37,058 nt of DNA from GCA-003244245 sp035276605 (GCA_035276605.1 DATELN010000198.1:1-37058); one strand, 5' to 3'; positions 23,794-33,058 are shown, counted from the stretch's first letter. Notes: generated by a model from the sequence alone, not told the origin. Made by a program: numbers and translations.

Positions 23794-25206
23794 GTGGCGG
23801 TGTTTTCCCAACAGGGTCGAAACCGGCTGGCCCGCACGGTTCCGCTGGCCGGGCTGGCTGGCCGAACCGCCGGTGAGGCGGTGATCGCCGCCCTGCGCAA
23901 GCGGTTGACCGGCGAGGACAGCGCCGCCGAGTTCCACGAGCGGACCAGTGAGCGTTACGCATCAATGCTCGGCCACTCGAAGGGTGTGCTGATGAAGGCT
24001 GGGCAGGTGCTGTCCTTTGTCGCGCTCGGGTCGCTGGTTCCCCCGGAGCGGCAGCGGGTCTACCAGGCGGCGATGGCTCGGCTGCAGGCCGACGCCCCGC
24101 CGATGGCCCCCGAACTGGCCGCGGCGGTGGTGGAGGCCGAGCTGGGCGCGCCTCCTGAGGAGGTTTTCGCGGAGTTCGACCCGCATGCGTTCGCGGCGGC
24201 GTCAATCGGGCAGGTCCACAAGGCACGGCTGGACGACGGGCGGCCGGTGGCGGTCAAGGTGCAGTATCCCGGGGTGGATCAGGCCATCCGAGCCGATCTG
24301 GACAACACCGAGCTACTGGCCACCTTCCTGCAGCTGGTCGGGGCGATCGTGCCCGGTTCCAACCGGGTCGATGTGCGCGCGGTGGCCCAGGAGGTGGCGG
24401 CTCGGATCGGTGAAGAGATCGACTACCGCATCGAGGCCGCCCACCAGGCCGACTTCGCGGACGCGTACCGGGATCATCCGGTCATCCGCATTCCCGAGGT
24501 GGTACCGGGGCTGTCGACCCGACGGGTGCTCACCATGGATCTCGTGGACGGTATGCGGTGGTCGGAGGCGGTGGCGGCAGATCAACAGATGCGGGACCGG
24601 TGGGGCGAGGTGATTTACCGGTTCGCATTAGGCAGCCTGCGCATAGTGGGCATGTTCCACGCCGACCCGCATCCGGGCAACTACCTGTTCCACGACGACG
24701 GTGCGGTGACATTCCTGGACTTCGGCTGCGTCAATCGGTTCACTTCGAAGCAAGTGGCGCTGATGCAACGGATTGTCGCGGCCGCGATTGCCGACGACGC
24801 CGCCGCGTTGTGGGACACCTTCGTCGAAATCGGCTTCCTGACCGCCTCCGACGCGCCCACGCCGGCTGAGCTGCTCGAATGGTACCGGGACAAGCTACAA
24901 CCGTTGGTTGCCGAGCAGCCGTTCACCTACACCCCGGCCTTCGCCGCGTCCGTGGTACAGGGCTACTTCGACCGCCGGGGCACGACCGGGTCGGTGATCC
25001 GTCGCGTCGAGCTGCCCCGCGAGTACGTGTTCCTCACCCGCATCGACCTAGGGCTCACCGCCTTGCTGGCCGAACTGCAAGCCACCGGTCCGTGGGCGGC
25101 GATCCGCAGCGAATGGGACGAGAACGGACCGCCCGCTACCGAGATCGGCGAGCTCGACGCCGCTCATTGGGCGCGGCAGGGACTCAAACCAGTGGAGCCG
25201 TCATGA
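23794..25206 (+). CDS. ABC1/UbiB-family atypical kinase-like protein
   Basis: GTG 23794 with AGGAG just upstream gives 470 aa. ABC1/AarF hallmarks are present: the KxGQ motif at 68-71 (LMKAGQ), the Ala-rich loop replacing the glycine loop (AAASIGQVHKA, about 134-143), Lys155 in VAVKVQYPG, HADPHPGNYLF (about 288-298) and the metal-binding DFG in FLDFGCVNRF (about 308). The family (UbiB, COQ8, AarF) is an atypical ATPase/kinase group needed for prenyl-lipid or quinone metabolism. No membrane segment is obvious. The stop overlaps the P450 start (ATGA), indicating translational coupling and a shared pathway under the divergent TetR. Confidence 0.9.
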   Translation: MAVFSQQGRNRLARTVPLAGLAGRTAGEAVIAALRKRLTGEDSAAEFHERTSERYASMLGHSKGVLMKAGQVLSFVALGSLVPPERQRVYQAAMARLQADAPPMAPELAAAVVEAELGAPPEEVFAEFDPHAFAAASIGQVHKARLDDGRPVAVKVQYPGVDQAIRADLDNTELLATFLQLVGAIVPGSNRVDVRAVAQEVAARIGEEIDYRIEAAHQADFADAYRDHPVIRIPEVVPGLSTRRVLTMDLVDGMRWSEAVAADQQMRDRWGEVIYRFALGSLRIVGMFHADPHPGNYLFHDDGAVTFLDFGCVNRFTSKQVALMQRIVAAAIADDAAALWDTFVEIGFLTASDAPTPAELLEWYRDKLQPLVAEQPFTYTPAFAASVVQGYFDRRGTTGSVIRRVELPREYVFLTRIDLGLTALLAELQATGPWAAIRSEWDENGPPATEIGELDAAHWARQGLKPVEPS

Positions 25207-26369
25207 TCCCCACCGTTGATCCGTATCCAACCTATCGTAAGCTGCGCGAACAACACCCGGTGCACTGGGACGGCGACCTGGACGCGTTTGTGGTTACCTC
25301 CTATGCCGAGGCGAACGCCGTGCTGCGCGGCCCAGGCTGGAGCAGCGACCCCAACCGCAACCCCGCACTGGCCGCGCGGATCGAGCGCGGTGAATTCGGA
25401 ACTCAAACGCTGCCCCGGAGCTTGTTGAGCATGGACCCGCCCGACCACACCCGGCTGCGGCGGCTGCTCGCCCCGGCATTTACCGCCCGGGCCATCGACG
25501 CGCTGCGCCCCCGGATCGCCGCGGTAGTCGAGGCCGCGCTGGCCGGCTTCGCCACGGCGAAGGAAGTCGATGTCATCGCCGAGATCGGCTATCCGATCCC
25601 GCTCGCCGTGATGTGCGAGCTGCTCGACGTCGACATTGAGGGCGCGCAGCTGTTGCGTACCGAGACGCCCAAACTGGTGGGGATACTCGCCTTCGACCCC
25701 GACGCCGACGCAGTCCTCGCCGCCGAGGAAGCCACCGCCAGCCTCGCGCTGTACCTGCTGCCCATCCTTGGCGACCGCCGGAACCGGCCCGGCCAGGATC
25801 TGGCCAGCCAGCTGCTGTGTCTTGGAGAAAACGGAGACGCGCTGGGACTCGACGAGGTGCTGGCCACCTGCATCCTGCTGCTCATCGCCGGGCACGTGAC
25901 CACCGCCAACCTGATCGGCAACGGCGTGCTGCTCCTGATGGAACACCCCGACCAGTTCCAGCTGCTCCAGCGTGACCCCGCGTTGATCAACCCAGCGATT
26001 GAGGAGATGCTTCGGTTCGAGTCCCCAGGCAAGATCGTCGGCCGGACCAGCCTCATCGACCGGCAACTGGGTAGCTGCACCATCCGCGCTGGCCAGCGTG
26101 TAATCGTCCTGCTTGGCGCAGCCAACCGGGACCCGGGGCAGTTCCCCGATCCCGAGCGCTTCGACATCACCCGAACTCCCGCCGCGCACCTTGCTTTCGG
26201 TGGCGGACCGCACTTCTGCCTCGGAGCTGCCCTATCTCGCGCCGAAGCCCAGGAAACTTTGCGACAATTGCTGCCACTACTGACCGAATGGCGACTCGCA
26301 CCTGAAGCGCCCGCCTGGCGAGTTTCCGACGCCTTCCGCGCGCTCGAGAAGTTGCGCCTGGTCAGCTGA
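25203..26369 (+). CDS. Cytochrome P450
   Basis: The protein is 388 aa from ATG 25203, overlapping the ABC1 stop. The P450 signatures are complete: the I-helix oxygen-binding segment LLIAGHVTTANL (Val in place of the common Glu of AGHETT), the K-helix ExxR in EEMLRFESP, and the heme loop FGGGPHFCLGAAL with the thiolate Cys339. It is slightly shorter than the usual 400 or so residues, mostly at the N-terminus. It should be a soluble class I P450 needing external ferredoxin and reductase, neither of which is encoded here. The substrate is unknown; coupling to an ABC1 protein and a transporter suggests a small lipophilic or aromatic compound. Confidence 0.93.
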   Translation: MIPTVDPYPTYRKLREQHPVHWDGDLDAFVVTSYAEANAVLRGPGWSSDPNRNPALAARIERGEFGTQTLPRSLLSMDPPDHTRLRRLLAPAFTARAIDALRPRIAAVVEAALAGFATAKEVDVIAEIGYPIPLAVMCELLDVDIEGAQLLRTETPKLVGILAFDPDADAVLAAEEATASLALYLLPILGDRRNRPGQDLASQLLCLGENGDALGLDEVLATCILLLIAGHVTTANLIGNGVLLLMEHPDQFQLLQRDPALINPAIEEMLRFESPGKIVGRTSLIDRQLGSCTIRAGQRVIVLLGAANRDPGQFPDPERFDITRTPAAHLAFGGGPHFCLGAALSRAEAQETLRQLLPLLTEWRLAPEAPAWRVSDAFRALEKLRLVS

Positions 26370-26401
26370 GAACCGTGCGGGTGGGGGAGGGTGGGTGCGA
26401 G

Positions 26402-27748
26402 ATGGCGCAGGCCGTGAAAAGCATCAGGGAGTTCGGCGACCGGGGCTTCCTGCGGCGGCTGACGCTGGCCACGGCGTGGGGCGAGGGCCTCGACGGATTC
26501 GACCTCGGCGTGCTCAGCGTGGTGCTGGTGCCGTTGTCGAAGGAGCTCGGGATCTCGCCGGTGTGGGCGGGCCTGATCGGAGCGTCGTCGTTGATCGGCA
26601 TCTTCTTCGGCGCACCGATCGGTGGTTTCCTCACCGACCGGTTCGGCCGCAAGCAGCTGTTTTTGATCGACATCTGCCTGTTCGTCGTCCTCGGCGTGCT
26701 GCAGGCGTTCGTCAGCGCAGGGTGGCAGCTGTTTGTGGTGCGGTTGCTGCTGGGTGTCGCCATCGGGGCCGAGTACTCCATCGGCTCGTCGATGCTCTCG
26801 GAGTTCGTGCCGGCGAACAGACGTGGCCGCCGGGTGTCCTACATGCTCGTCTTCTGGTACGGCGGCTATCTGGTGTCGGTGGCGGCCGCCTACGGCCTGC
26901 TTGAGGGCTTGGGCTGGAGTTGGCGCTGGACGCTGGCCACCAGCGCAATCCCGGCGCTGGTGGTGCTGGGGCTGCGCATCGGGTTGCCCGAGTCACCGCG
27001 CTGGCTGATGCTGCACGGGCGCACCGACGACGCCCGCGCGATCATCGACCGCTACCTCGGCGGCGAGCAGCACATGGCCGAGGCCGACTACGACTCTGAC
27101 GTCAGAAACGACGCCGGCTGGCGGCAGCTGTTCGCCCCGGGGATGCGCTCGCGCACCTTCTTCGTCAGCACCTTCTATATCTGCGTGGTGACGCCGTACT
27201 TCGCGATCTTCACCTTCGCCCCGAAGGTGTTCGAGTCGCTGAAGCTGAACGAGATGGCCGGCACGATCTTCGCCAACAGCATCGCGTTCATCGGGGCGAT
27301 CGCCGGCATGCTGACGATCGAGCTCATCGGGCGCCGCAAGCAGCTGATCGGTCCATTCTGGATCATGGCGGTAGCGTTGTTGGTGATCGGACTGTGGGCC
27401 GGTGCGCCGCCGATGGCGCTGGTCGGTGCCTTCGCGGTATTCGCCTTTTTCAACGCCCTGACCGGCAACCTCACCGCCGTCTACCCGATCGAGGTGTTCC
27501 CGACCGACGTACGGGCTACCGGGGTGGGCGTCGCCAATGCGTTCAGCCGGATCGGGGCGGCGGGGGGTACGTTCCTGCTCCCGGTCGGGATCGAGGCTAT
27601 CGGCCTACCGTGGTGCATGGTGATCGGGGCGGCGCTGTGCGTGGTCGGCGCCGTGGTGTCCCAGGTGCTCGCCCCAGAGACCACCGGCAAGTCGCTGAGC
27701 CACACTGGAATGGTCGTCGCGCTCTCGCCGAGGGTCGCCCCGGCCTAG
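26402..27748 (+). CDS. MFS transporter (sugar/aromatic-acid porter type)
   Basis: ATG 26402 with a GGGGGAGGG region upstream gives 448 aa and about 12 membrane segments. Major-facilitator motifs are clear: GGFLTDRFGRKQ (loop 2-3), RLLLGVAIGAEYSIG, LPESPRWLML at the end of helix 6, and IELIGRRK (loop 8-9). TAVYPIEVFPTDVRATGVGVAN follows in helices 10-11. The ESPRWL segment is typical of the sugar-porter and aromatic-acid:H+ symporter branches. Direction and substrate cannot be read, but position 32 bp after the P450 implies import of the P450 substrate or export of its product. Confidence 0.92.
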   Translation: MAQAVKSIREFGDRGFLRRLTLATAWGEGLDGFDLGVLSVVLVPLSKELGISPVWAGLIGASSLIGIFFGAPIGGFLTDRFGRKQLFLIDICLFVVLGVLQAFVSAGWQLFVVRLLLGVAIGAEYSIGSSMLSEFVPANRRGRRVSYMLVFWYGGYLVSVAAAYGLLEGLGWSWRWTLATSAIPALVVLGLRIGLPESPRWLMLHGRTDDARAIIDRYLGGEQHMAEADYDSDVRNDAGWRQLFAPGMRSRTFFVSTFYICVVTPYFAIFTFAPKVFESLKLNEMAGTIFANSIAFIGAIAGMLTIELIGRRKQLIGPFWIMAVALLVIGLWAGAPPMALVGAFAVFAFFNALTGNLTAVYPIEVFPTDVRATGVGVANAFSRIGAAGGTFLLPVGIEAIGLPWCMVIGAALCVVGAVVSQVLAPETTGKSLSHTGMVVALSPRVAPA

Positions 27749-27870
27749 GTGCCGCGTGCGTGCGCGTCGGGACCTGCGGTGAAGGTCGCTACTTGACATC
27801 GGCCGAGTCAGGCGCGACTGTCCCGGTACCAGCTCAAGGATTGCTTGCGCGAATTGCCTGGATCAGCGTG

Positions 27871-30800
27871 ATGGTCGGCGAAGCGAGAGATAGACGATAC
27901 GCACCCGGCAGTGTGTTCGTCGGCCGGGAGTGGGAACTCGCCGAGCTTCGTCAGGGGTTGCACGCAGCACAGGCTGGTCGGGGGCAGCTCTTCGTCGTGA
28001 GCGGAGAAGCGGGCATTGGTAAAACGCGCCTCGTGGGGAAACTAGCGGATCTCGCGGCCAACCAAAACGTTAGGGTCTTGTGGGGGCGATGCTGGGAGGG
28101 CGAGGAGACCCCGGCTTTCTGGCCGTGGATTCAGATCTTCCGGGCCATGATGTTCAACTTGGATCTCAACTCTCTAGTCGGCACCGCGAGTGATGGACCG
28201 TTCAATCCGGCACGGATCATCCAAGAGCTTAACGGATTTCTTTGCTCTGACGCCGGCGCGCCGCCCAACCTCCCGTCGGATCAAGCGCGTTTTCGCCTGT
28301 TTGATGCTGCAACTATCCTGATCAGAACGGCGGTATCGGATAGGCCCACTGTCTTGATCTTAGAGGATCTGCACGAGGCGGATCAATCCTCGTTGTTGCT
28401 GCTTGAGTTCTTCGCGCGTCAGCTTTACGACCTGCGGGTGCTCCTGCTTGCCACCTACCGTGAACCTGAGGGCGATCTCGAAGGCATGGTTCAGGACACC
28501 GTCGCTAGAATAGCCGGAAGGGGGCACCGAATTCGTCTTTCCGGGCTTCGACGGGACGAGACTAGTGAGTTCCTGAGTCAGGGATTCGAGATTTCTCTCA
28601 GCGAAGAATCCCTTGCTGCCGTACAGGAGGGAACTGGCGGCAACCCCTTCTTTCTTGACGAACTCGCCCGCAAACTTGTGACTGACCGTCAACGTCACAC
28701 GATGCCCGCCGGCGGTATGGAGGTTCCGGAAGGCCTGAGAGTTCCCATCCGCAGCCGACTCGCAACCCTGCCACCCGATGCCCAGGAACTAGTGGCCCTC
28801 GCATCGGTCATCGGCCGCGAGTTCTCGTTCGAGCTTCTGCTTGCCGCTAGCGGGCTGGACCGCAACACGCTGCTCACCACGCTCGGCAGGCTGGGTGCGC
28901 TACGGTTTGTGGATCCAGCCGGTTTTGCCCTGGGCCCCTATCGATTCGTTCATGCCCTGGTCCGGGAAACTATCTATCAGGACCTCCCGGTCGAGCAACG
29001 GTGGCGGCTGCACTGCCGCATCGGTCAGGCAATCGAAACGCTCGATTCATGTGACTTGGACAGACACCTGGACCAGCTCGCCCATCATTTCTCGGAGGCA
29101 GCAGCGTTAGGAGAGCTCGACCGGGCAATCGAATACTCGCAACGGGCGGGGCAGCGAGCCACACGTCAGTTCGGGTACGACGAAGCCATCGGTCATTACC
29201 GGCGCGCGCTTGAACTAGAGCGGGGTGCCACGCACACCGCTGAGAAACGTTTTGACCTGCTGCTCGCCCTGGGCGATGCGCAGTGGTGGGCAGGGCACAT
29301 CACCGAGGCGAGTGCGACGTTTCAGTCCGCCGCCTCGCTCGCTCGGCAGTTCGAAGATCCTCACCGGCTGGCGGAGGCAGCGCTGCGGGTGGGGGAAGTC
29401 GGGTACGGGGGGGCGTACATGCAAGCCTGGTTTTTTGACCCGGCCAAAGTGGAGCTTCTCGATGAGGCGCTGGCGGCTCTCGGCGAAGCGGAGACGCCTC
29501 TCAAGGTGCGCGTGATGGCCCGGCTGTCCACCGGCTTGTATTTCTCACCGTTCGACTCGGTGTCGCGCAGGGACACGTTGAGCCAAGACGCGGTGAAGCT
29601 GGCCCGCCGCCTCGCAGACGGCCCGACACTCGGCTACGCCCTCAACGCCCGTCACCTGGCGGTGTGGAGTCCCGACAACGTCGAAGAACGGCTGGCTCTG
29701 GCCACCGAGGTTGTCGAGCTTGCCCGGCAAGCCGGTGATGTCACCCTGGAGCTGACCGGACACGTTTGGCGTCTCGCGGACCTCCTCGAGATAGGTGACG
29801 GGCCGGGCTCCGACCTCGAGATCAGCTCGTACGAGGCGCTGGCTGAACACGTGGGTTATCCAAATTACGTGGCCTACGCAGCAATGTTCCGGGCGATTCA
29901 AGCGATGTTGCGGGGCGAGTTCGCCGAGGCGGAGACCTTTGCGCAGCGTTCACTTGCGCTGGGAGACAAGGTCGGGGACGTCAATATTCGACTCTCCCAC
30001 TACGTCCAAATGATGATACTTCGTGCCGTGCAGGGTAGGGCGCAAGAGACGGCCGAATATCTCAAGCTCGTGGGAGGCTGGGTTCCCTACGAAATCGACA
30101 GAATGCACGTGGGCCTGCTCTGCCTAGCTGGAGACCGTTCCGGTGCCGCGCAAGCGTTGGCCGCAATCTGGCGTGGGCGCCACAGGGTTCCGCCCGCGTT
30201 CTGGATGAGCACCGCCATAGGGATGGCATTGCTCGCCGCCCACGCCGCTGCCTCGCGGGAGGCGGTGGCCATCTACGACCTGCTTCGTCCATACGAGCGC
30301 CGCTGGGCGTTGGCTGGGCGGGACGCCGTCGCCGCGCTCGGACCCGTGGCCTATTACTTGGGGCTGCTCGCCACGAGCCTGTCCCGGCATGACGCGGCCT
30401 CTGGACACTTCGAAGTCGCTATCGAGGCCGCGGAACAGATGGGCGCTCGCCCGTATCTTGCGCTGGCTCAGGGCGCATACGGTGCCCTGCTCGCCCGCCA
30501 AGGAACGAGCGTGGATCGTCGACGGGCGACCCAGCTACTCGCGGACGCGTTGCGGGCCGCCAAGGAACTGGGAATGAACCAGCTCCGCGAGGAGGTCGTC
30601 GCTGCCCAAGTAGCGTTGCCTTCGAACGCAGGAATGGCACCGTCGCAGCCCAACGCTTACGCCGAGCATGCCGCCGTCTTCTGCATCGAGGGTGACTACT
30701 GGACCATCGGCTTCGAGCACTCGGTCGTGCGCATGAAGGATGCCGTGGGGTTGCGCTACCTGCGGAGATTGCTGGCCGCACCCGGCCGGGAGTTTCACGT

Positions 30801-31212
30801 TCTTGACCTCGCAGCGGGCACCACGCCGTCGCCGCACCCGGCAACCGGAGGGTATGGCGACGCACTACTTGACCCGGCGGCCAAGGCGGCCTACCGGGCC
30901 AGAATCGAAGACCTCCGCCACGATATCGAGGAAGCCGAGGAGTACCACGATCCGGAGCGGGCCGCTCGAGCACGGGCCGAAATGGACTTCATCGTCGCAG
31001 AGCTCGCCCGCGCGGTGGGGCTGGCCGGGCGGAACAGGAAGTCCGCCTCGCCGGGAGAGCGGGCGCGCTCGGCCGTCAGCAAGTCGCTGCATGCTTGCCT
31101 GAAGCGGATCGAGAAGGCTCATCCAGCGCTGGGGGCACATCTGGCGACGACGGTCAAGACCGGCTACTTCTGTTCCTACCGGCCTGAGGTGCCCGTCGAG
31201 TGGAGGACCTGA
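27871..31212 (+). CDS. Large AAA/TPR signalling ATPase without a LuxR HTH
   Basis: From ATG 27871 (GTG 27868 is equally possible) the protein is 1113 aa. The N-terminal AAA_16-type ATPase starts at FVGREWELAELRQGL. Walker A is GEAGIGKTRL at about 46-55 and Walker B is VLILEDLHEAD at about 160. A winged-helix and arginine-finger region and a long TPR-like helical array follow (about 380-920). The C-terminal about 190 residues (DYWTIGFEHSVVRMKDAVGL through KTGYFCSYRPEVPVEW) are a domain found at the end of actinobacterial predicted ATPases. MalT/LAL regulators have a LuxR HTH there; none is present. It is likely an STAND-type signalling ATPase whose output is protein-protein or via the terminal domain. 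Confidence 0.85.
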   Translation: MVGEARDRRYAPGSVFVGREWELAELRQGLHAAQAGRGQLFVVSGEAGIGKTRLVGKLADLAANQNVRVLWGRCWEGEETPAFWPWIQIFRAMMFNLDLNSLVGTASDGPFNPARIIQELNGFLCSDAGAPPNLPSDQARFRLFDAATILIRTAVSDRPTVLILEDLHEADQSSLLLLEFFARQLYDLRVLLLATYREPEGDLEGMVQDTVARIAGRGHRIRLSGLRRDETSEFLSQGFEISLSEESLAAVQEGTGGNPFFLDELARKLVTDRQRHTMPAGGMEVPEGLRVPIRSRLATLPPDAQELVALASVIGREFSFELLLAASGLDRNTLLTTLGRLGALRFVDPAGFALGPYRFVHALVRETIYQDLPVEQRWRLHCRIGQAIETLDSCDLDRHLDQLAHHFSEAAALGELDRAIEYSQRAGQRATRQFGYDEAIGHYRRALELERGATHTAEKRFDLLLALGDAQWWAGHITEASATFQSAASLARQFEDPHRLAEAALRVGEVGYGGAYMQAWFFDPAKVELLDEALAALGEAETPLKVRVMARLSTGLYFSPFDSVSRRDTLSQDAVKLARRLADGPTLGYALNARHLAVWSPDNVEERLALATEVVELARQAGDVTLELTGHVWRLADLLEIGDGPGSDLEISSYEALAEHVGYPNYVAYAAMFRAIQAMLRGEFAEAETFAQRSLALGDKVGDVNIRLSHYVQMMILRAVQGRAQETAEYLKLVGGWVPYEIDRMHVGLLCLAGDRSGAAQALAAIWRGRHRVPPAFWMSTAIGMALLAAHAAASREAVAIYDLLRPYERRWALAGRDAVAALGPVAYYLGLLATSLSRHDAASGHFEVAIEAAEQMGARPYLALAQGAYGALLARQGTSVDRRRATQLLADALRAAKELGMNQLREEVVAAQVALPSNAGMAPSQPNAYAEHAAVFCIEGDYWTIGFEHSVVRMKDAVGLRYLRRLLAAPGREFHVLDLAAGTTPSPHPATGGYGDALLDPAAKAAYRARIEDLRHDIEEAEEYHDPERAARARAEMDFIVAELARAVGLAGRNRKSASPGERARSAVSKSLHACLKRIEKAHPALGAHLATTVKTGYFCSYRPEVPVEWRT

Positions 31213-31214
31213 CG

Positions 31215-31252
31215 GGCTCGGCCGAGCCGCCGGACGATGTGACGGGCTTTTT
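31215..31252 (+). terminator. Weak terminator candidate after the AAA gene
   Basis: GGCTCGGCCGAGCC (31215-31228) is a palindrome just past the stop at 31210-31212, and TTTTT occurs at 31248-31252. The gap between hairpin and T-tract is too long for a classical intrinsic terminator, so this is tentative. Confidence 0.25.
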
Positions 31253-31332
31253 CCCAGGATGTGACTTGCCTATTCCCGCCTACCTATCCAGAGGCTGCTG
31301 ATCGTCAGTGGCGGTATGGACAAGGAGCAGCG

Positions 31333-31761
31333 ATGGGCAAGGTAGCGGACGTGTTGCGTCGGGAGCTAGCGGCGGCCAGTGCGCAGGATGTCGAGGGACT
31401 CAAGGCGTCCTGGAGCCCCGATTGCCAGAAATGGGTACCCGGCGCTTACCTGCAAGGGGCAGATCAGGTCGTGGCGTGGGACGCGGCGCTATGGGAGGCG
31501 TTCCCCGACTTCCAGGTAGTCCCGACCCAGATCATCGAGGAGGGCTCGACACTCGGCTTCCACGGCCGGGTGACCGGGACACATCAGGGAACGCTGCGGA
31601 CCCCCACCGGGGACATTCCCCCGACCGGGCGGCGGGTGGACTTCACGATCAGCGGAGTCTGTGAAGTCCACGGTAGTCAAGTTGTCTCGATGCACTTGCA
31701 TTTTGATCGGTTGGAGATTCTCGAGCAGCTGGGTGTAGCAGCCACCCCTGCCCCCGCGTAA
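31333..31761 (+). CDS. SnoaL-like/ester-cyclase-family protein
   Basis: ATG 31333, preceded by AAGGAG, gives 142 aa. The protein has the compact alpha+beta cone of the SnoaL/NTF2 superfamily: an N-terminal helix pair (VLRRELAAASAQDVEGLKAS), then WEAFPDFQVV, IIEEGSTLGFHGRVTGTHQG and the closing strand HLHFDRLEILEQLG. Members include polyketide cyclases, isomerases and many small-molecule-binding proteins. The His in HGRVTGTHQG and the HLHFD segment line the expected pocket. The ligand or reaction is unknown. It stands alone after the AAA gene. Confidence 0.82.
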   Translation: MGKVADVLRRELAAASAQDVEGLKASWSPDCQKWVPGAYLQGADQVVAWDAALWEAFPDFQVVPTQIIEEGSTLGFHGRVTGTHQGTLRTPTGDIPPTGRRVDFTISGVCEVHGSQVVSMHLHFDRLEILEQLGVAATPAPA

Positions 31762-31784
31762 CAGATCGTTAGTCCTCGAGGGCG

Positions 31785-32060
31785 TCAGGATGGTGGTTTT
31801 GCCGCGTGTCTTGCGGTGACGTCGCTAGCGGCGCCAACCCATTCGATAATCTCGCCATTATCGTCGAGCAGCGGGACGGCTCTGGACAGGGTCCATCCCA
31901 GGGTGCCATCGGGTCGTAGCACGCGGTGTTCGAGTTCAAACACGGCTTTGGTGTGGATGACGTGCTGGATGGCCTTGGTGACCTCGGGTTGGTCGTCGGG
32001 GTGGATGTACTTGTCCAGCCAGTTCGTGCTCGGGCGCTGCGTGTCGGCGATGAACCCGCG
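31785..32060 (-). pseudogene. PAS-domain remnant
   Basis: On the minus strand a frame ending in TGA at 31785-31787 reads WLDKYIHPDDQPEV, then FELEHRVLRPDGTLGWTLSR and IIEWVGAASDVTARH. This is the second half of a PAS_3-type sensor domain. The frame is closed upstream by a TGA at 32082-32084 and has no usable start before the conserved part. No kinase, GGDEF or HTH output domain is present on either side. It is a fragment of a signalling gene whose remainder has been lost. Confidence 0.65.
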
Positions 32061-32226
32061 GGCGCTCGAGCCCGGACTCGCTCATGTCACCAACTCTGAC
32101 GGATACCGGCCCCGGACGCGAGACTCAGCACATGGCGTCTCGGGCCGCCCTGACGGCCAGCGGTTCAGTGTCTTGCTACCGGTCAGCAGCTCGTGCAAAG
32201 ACCCAGGTACGACCGGTGCTGAGCCG

Positions 32227-32814
32227 CTAGCCGCAGTCGCCGGCGTTCGTCGATGGGTCACGGGTCGCCGGAAGAGTGGTGACAAGCACATCGGATACGG
32301 GCAAGCCGGCACGGGGATCGCTGGTCCGCGCGACCTTGCGCCAGCCCCATTTCTGGAAGGCTTTCTGCGCCGGGGTGGCGGCGGGCAGAACGATCAACGT
32401 GGCCCGTTCCTCGGGCCGGTTTTTCAGGATGAGGTCGTGCAACGTGGCAGCGATGCCCTGACGCCGCCATGACGCGCGCACCAGCAAGTCGACCAGCGCG
32501 AAGGTACGGCCGGGATACTCGGTGGTGACCTCGTCCGGTAGTGGGGTGGTCAGGTTGCGCCACCACGAGGTGGACAGCCGCAGCGGCATCCCGGCCGCGT
32601 AGCCAACCAGATAACCACCGTGGCGCGCCTCAGCCAGGACAAAGCCCGGCTGCCGGCGCTGGACCCGAAAGCGGCGAGCGAACAGCGCGGCATCATTGGT
32701 ACGCGCGTACGGGGGGTCCGCATAGACCTCGGTGTGCAGGGCCTGCAGTTCGTCCGCGTGCGCGGCGGCCTGCGTCCCGTCGAGCAACTGGAACGTGATG
32801 CCGGTCCTGGGCAC
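32227..32814 (-). CDS. GNAT-family N-acetyltransferase
   Basis: GTG 32814 with AGAAGGG upstream gives 195 aa. GNAT features are visible: motif A strand and loop in LVDLLVRASWRRQGIAATLHD, the acetyl-CoA pyrophosphate-binding R-R-Q-G-I-A, and the motif B region LIVLPAATPAQKAFQKWGW. The strand GFVLAEARHGGYLVGYAAG precedes motif A. It should transfer an acetyl group from acetyl-CoA to an amine; the acceptor is unknown. It is a single gene followed by the PAS remnant. Confidence 0.88.
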   Translation of the reverse strand: MPRTGITFQLLDGTQAAAHADELQALHTEVYADPPYARTNDAALFARRFRVQRRQPGFVLAEARHGGYLVGYAAGMPLRLSTSWWRNLTTPLPDEVTTEYPGRTFALVDLLVRASWRRQGIAATLHDLILKNRPEERATLIVLPAATPAQKAFQKWGWRKVARTSDPRAGLPVSDVLVTTLPATRDPSTNAGDCG

Positions 32815-33012
32815 GACCGCCCTTCTCTACTGGGGCTTGATGAGCTTTTCAATACCACGCGGTAGCCCGAGCTCATCTCCTCGACCGGTGGCCAGTCAGC
32901 CGCTCATCGAGCAGATAGCCCAGCCTGCGCGACCTGCTACCCAAGTCGTCCCGTCCAGCTTTTGCAAAATCCGTCATTCACACGTCTAGCGAAAGTCGAT
33001 ACTTGGTCACTA

Positions 33013-33058
33013 AAACTGTGCTGTGGCGGTGCAGTAGTGCACGGCCACAGCACAGTTT
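33013..33058 (-). terminator. Strong 46-nt hairpin terminator downstream of csbD
   Basis: The arms AAACTGTGCTGTGG (33013-33026) and CCACAGCACAGTTT (33045-33058) are perfect 14-bp complements. The intervening 18 nt add a further G-C pair and, after one mismatch, a 5-bp stem (GTGCA/TGCAC) closed by a GTAG loop. On the minus strand the hairpin is followed by TTTTAG, so it fits an intrinsic terminator 83 bp past the csbD stop. It could also act in both directions. The rest of the 326-bp gap (32815-33140) shows nothing recognisable. Confidence 0.65.

Noticed and set aside
24879..25202. N-terminal extension of the P450
   Set aside because: It is out-of-frame ABC1 coding sequence. The P450 motifs and the ATGA overlap place the start at 25203.
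27394..27867. N-terminal extension of the AAA protein
   Set aside because: It overlaps the MFS gene in another frame and is Arg/Gly-rich. The AAA domain begins about 18 residues after 27871.
31816..32472. Plus-strand 218-codon open frame across the PAS remnant and GNAT gene
   Set aside because: It is antisense to recognisable PAS and GNAT coding sequence and lacks a family match.
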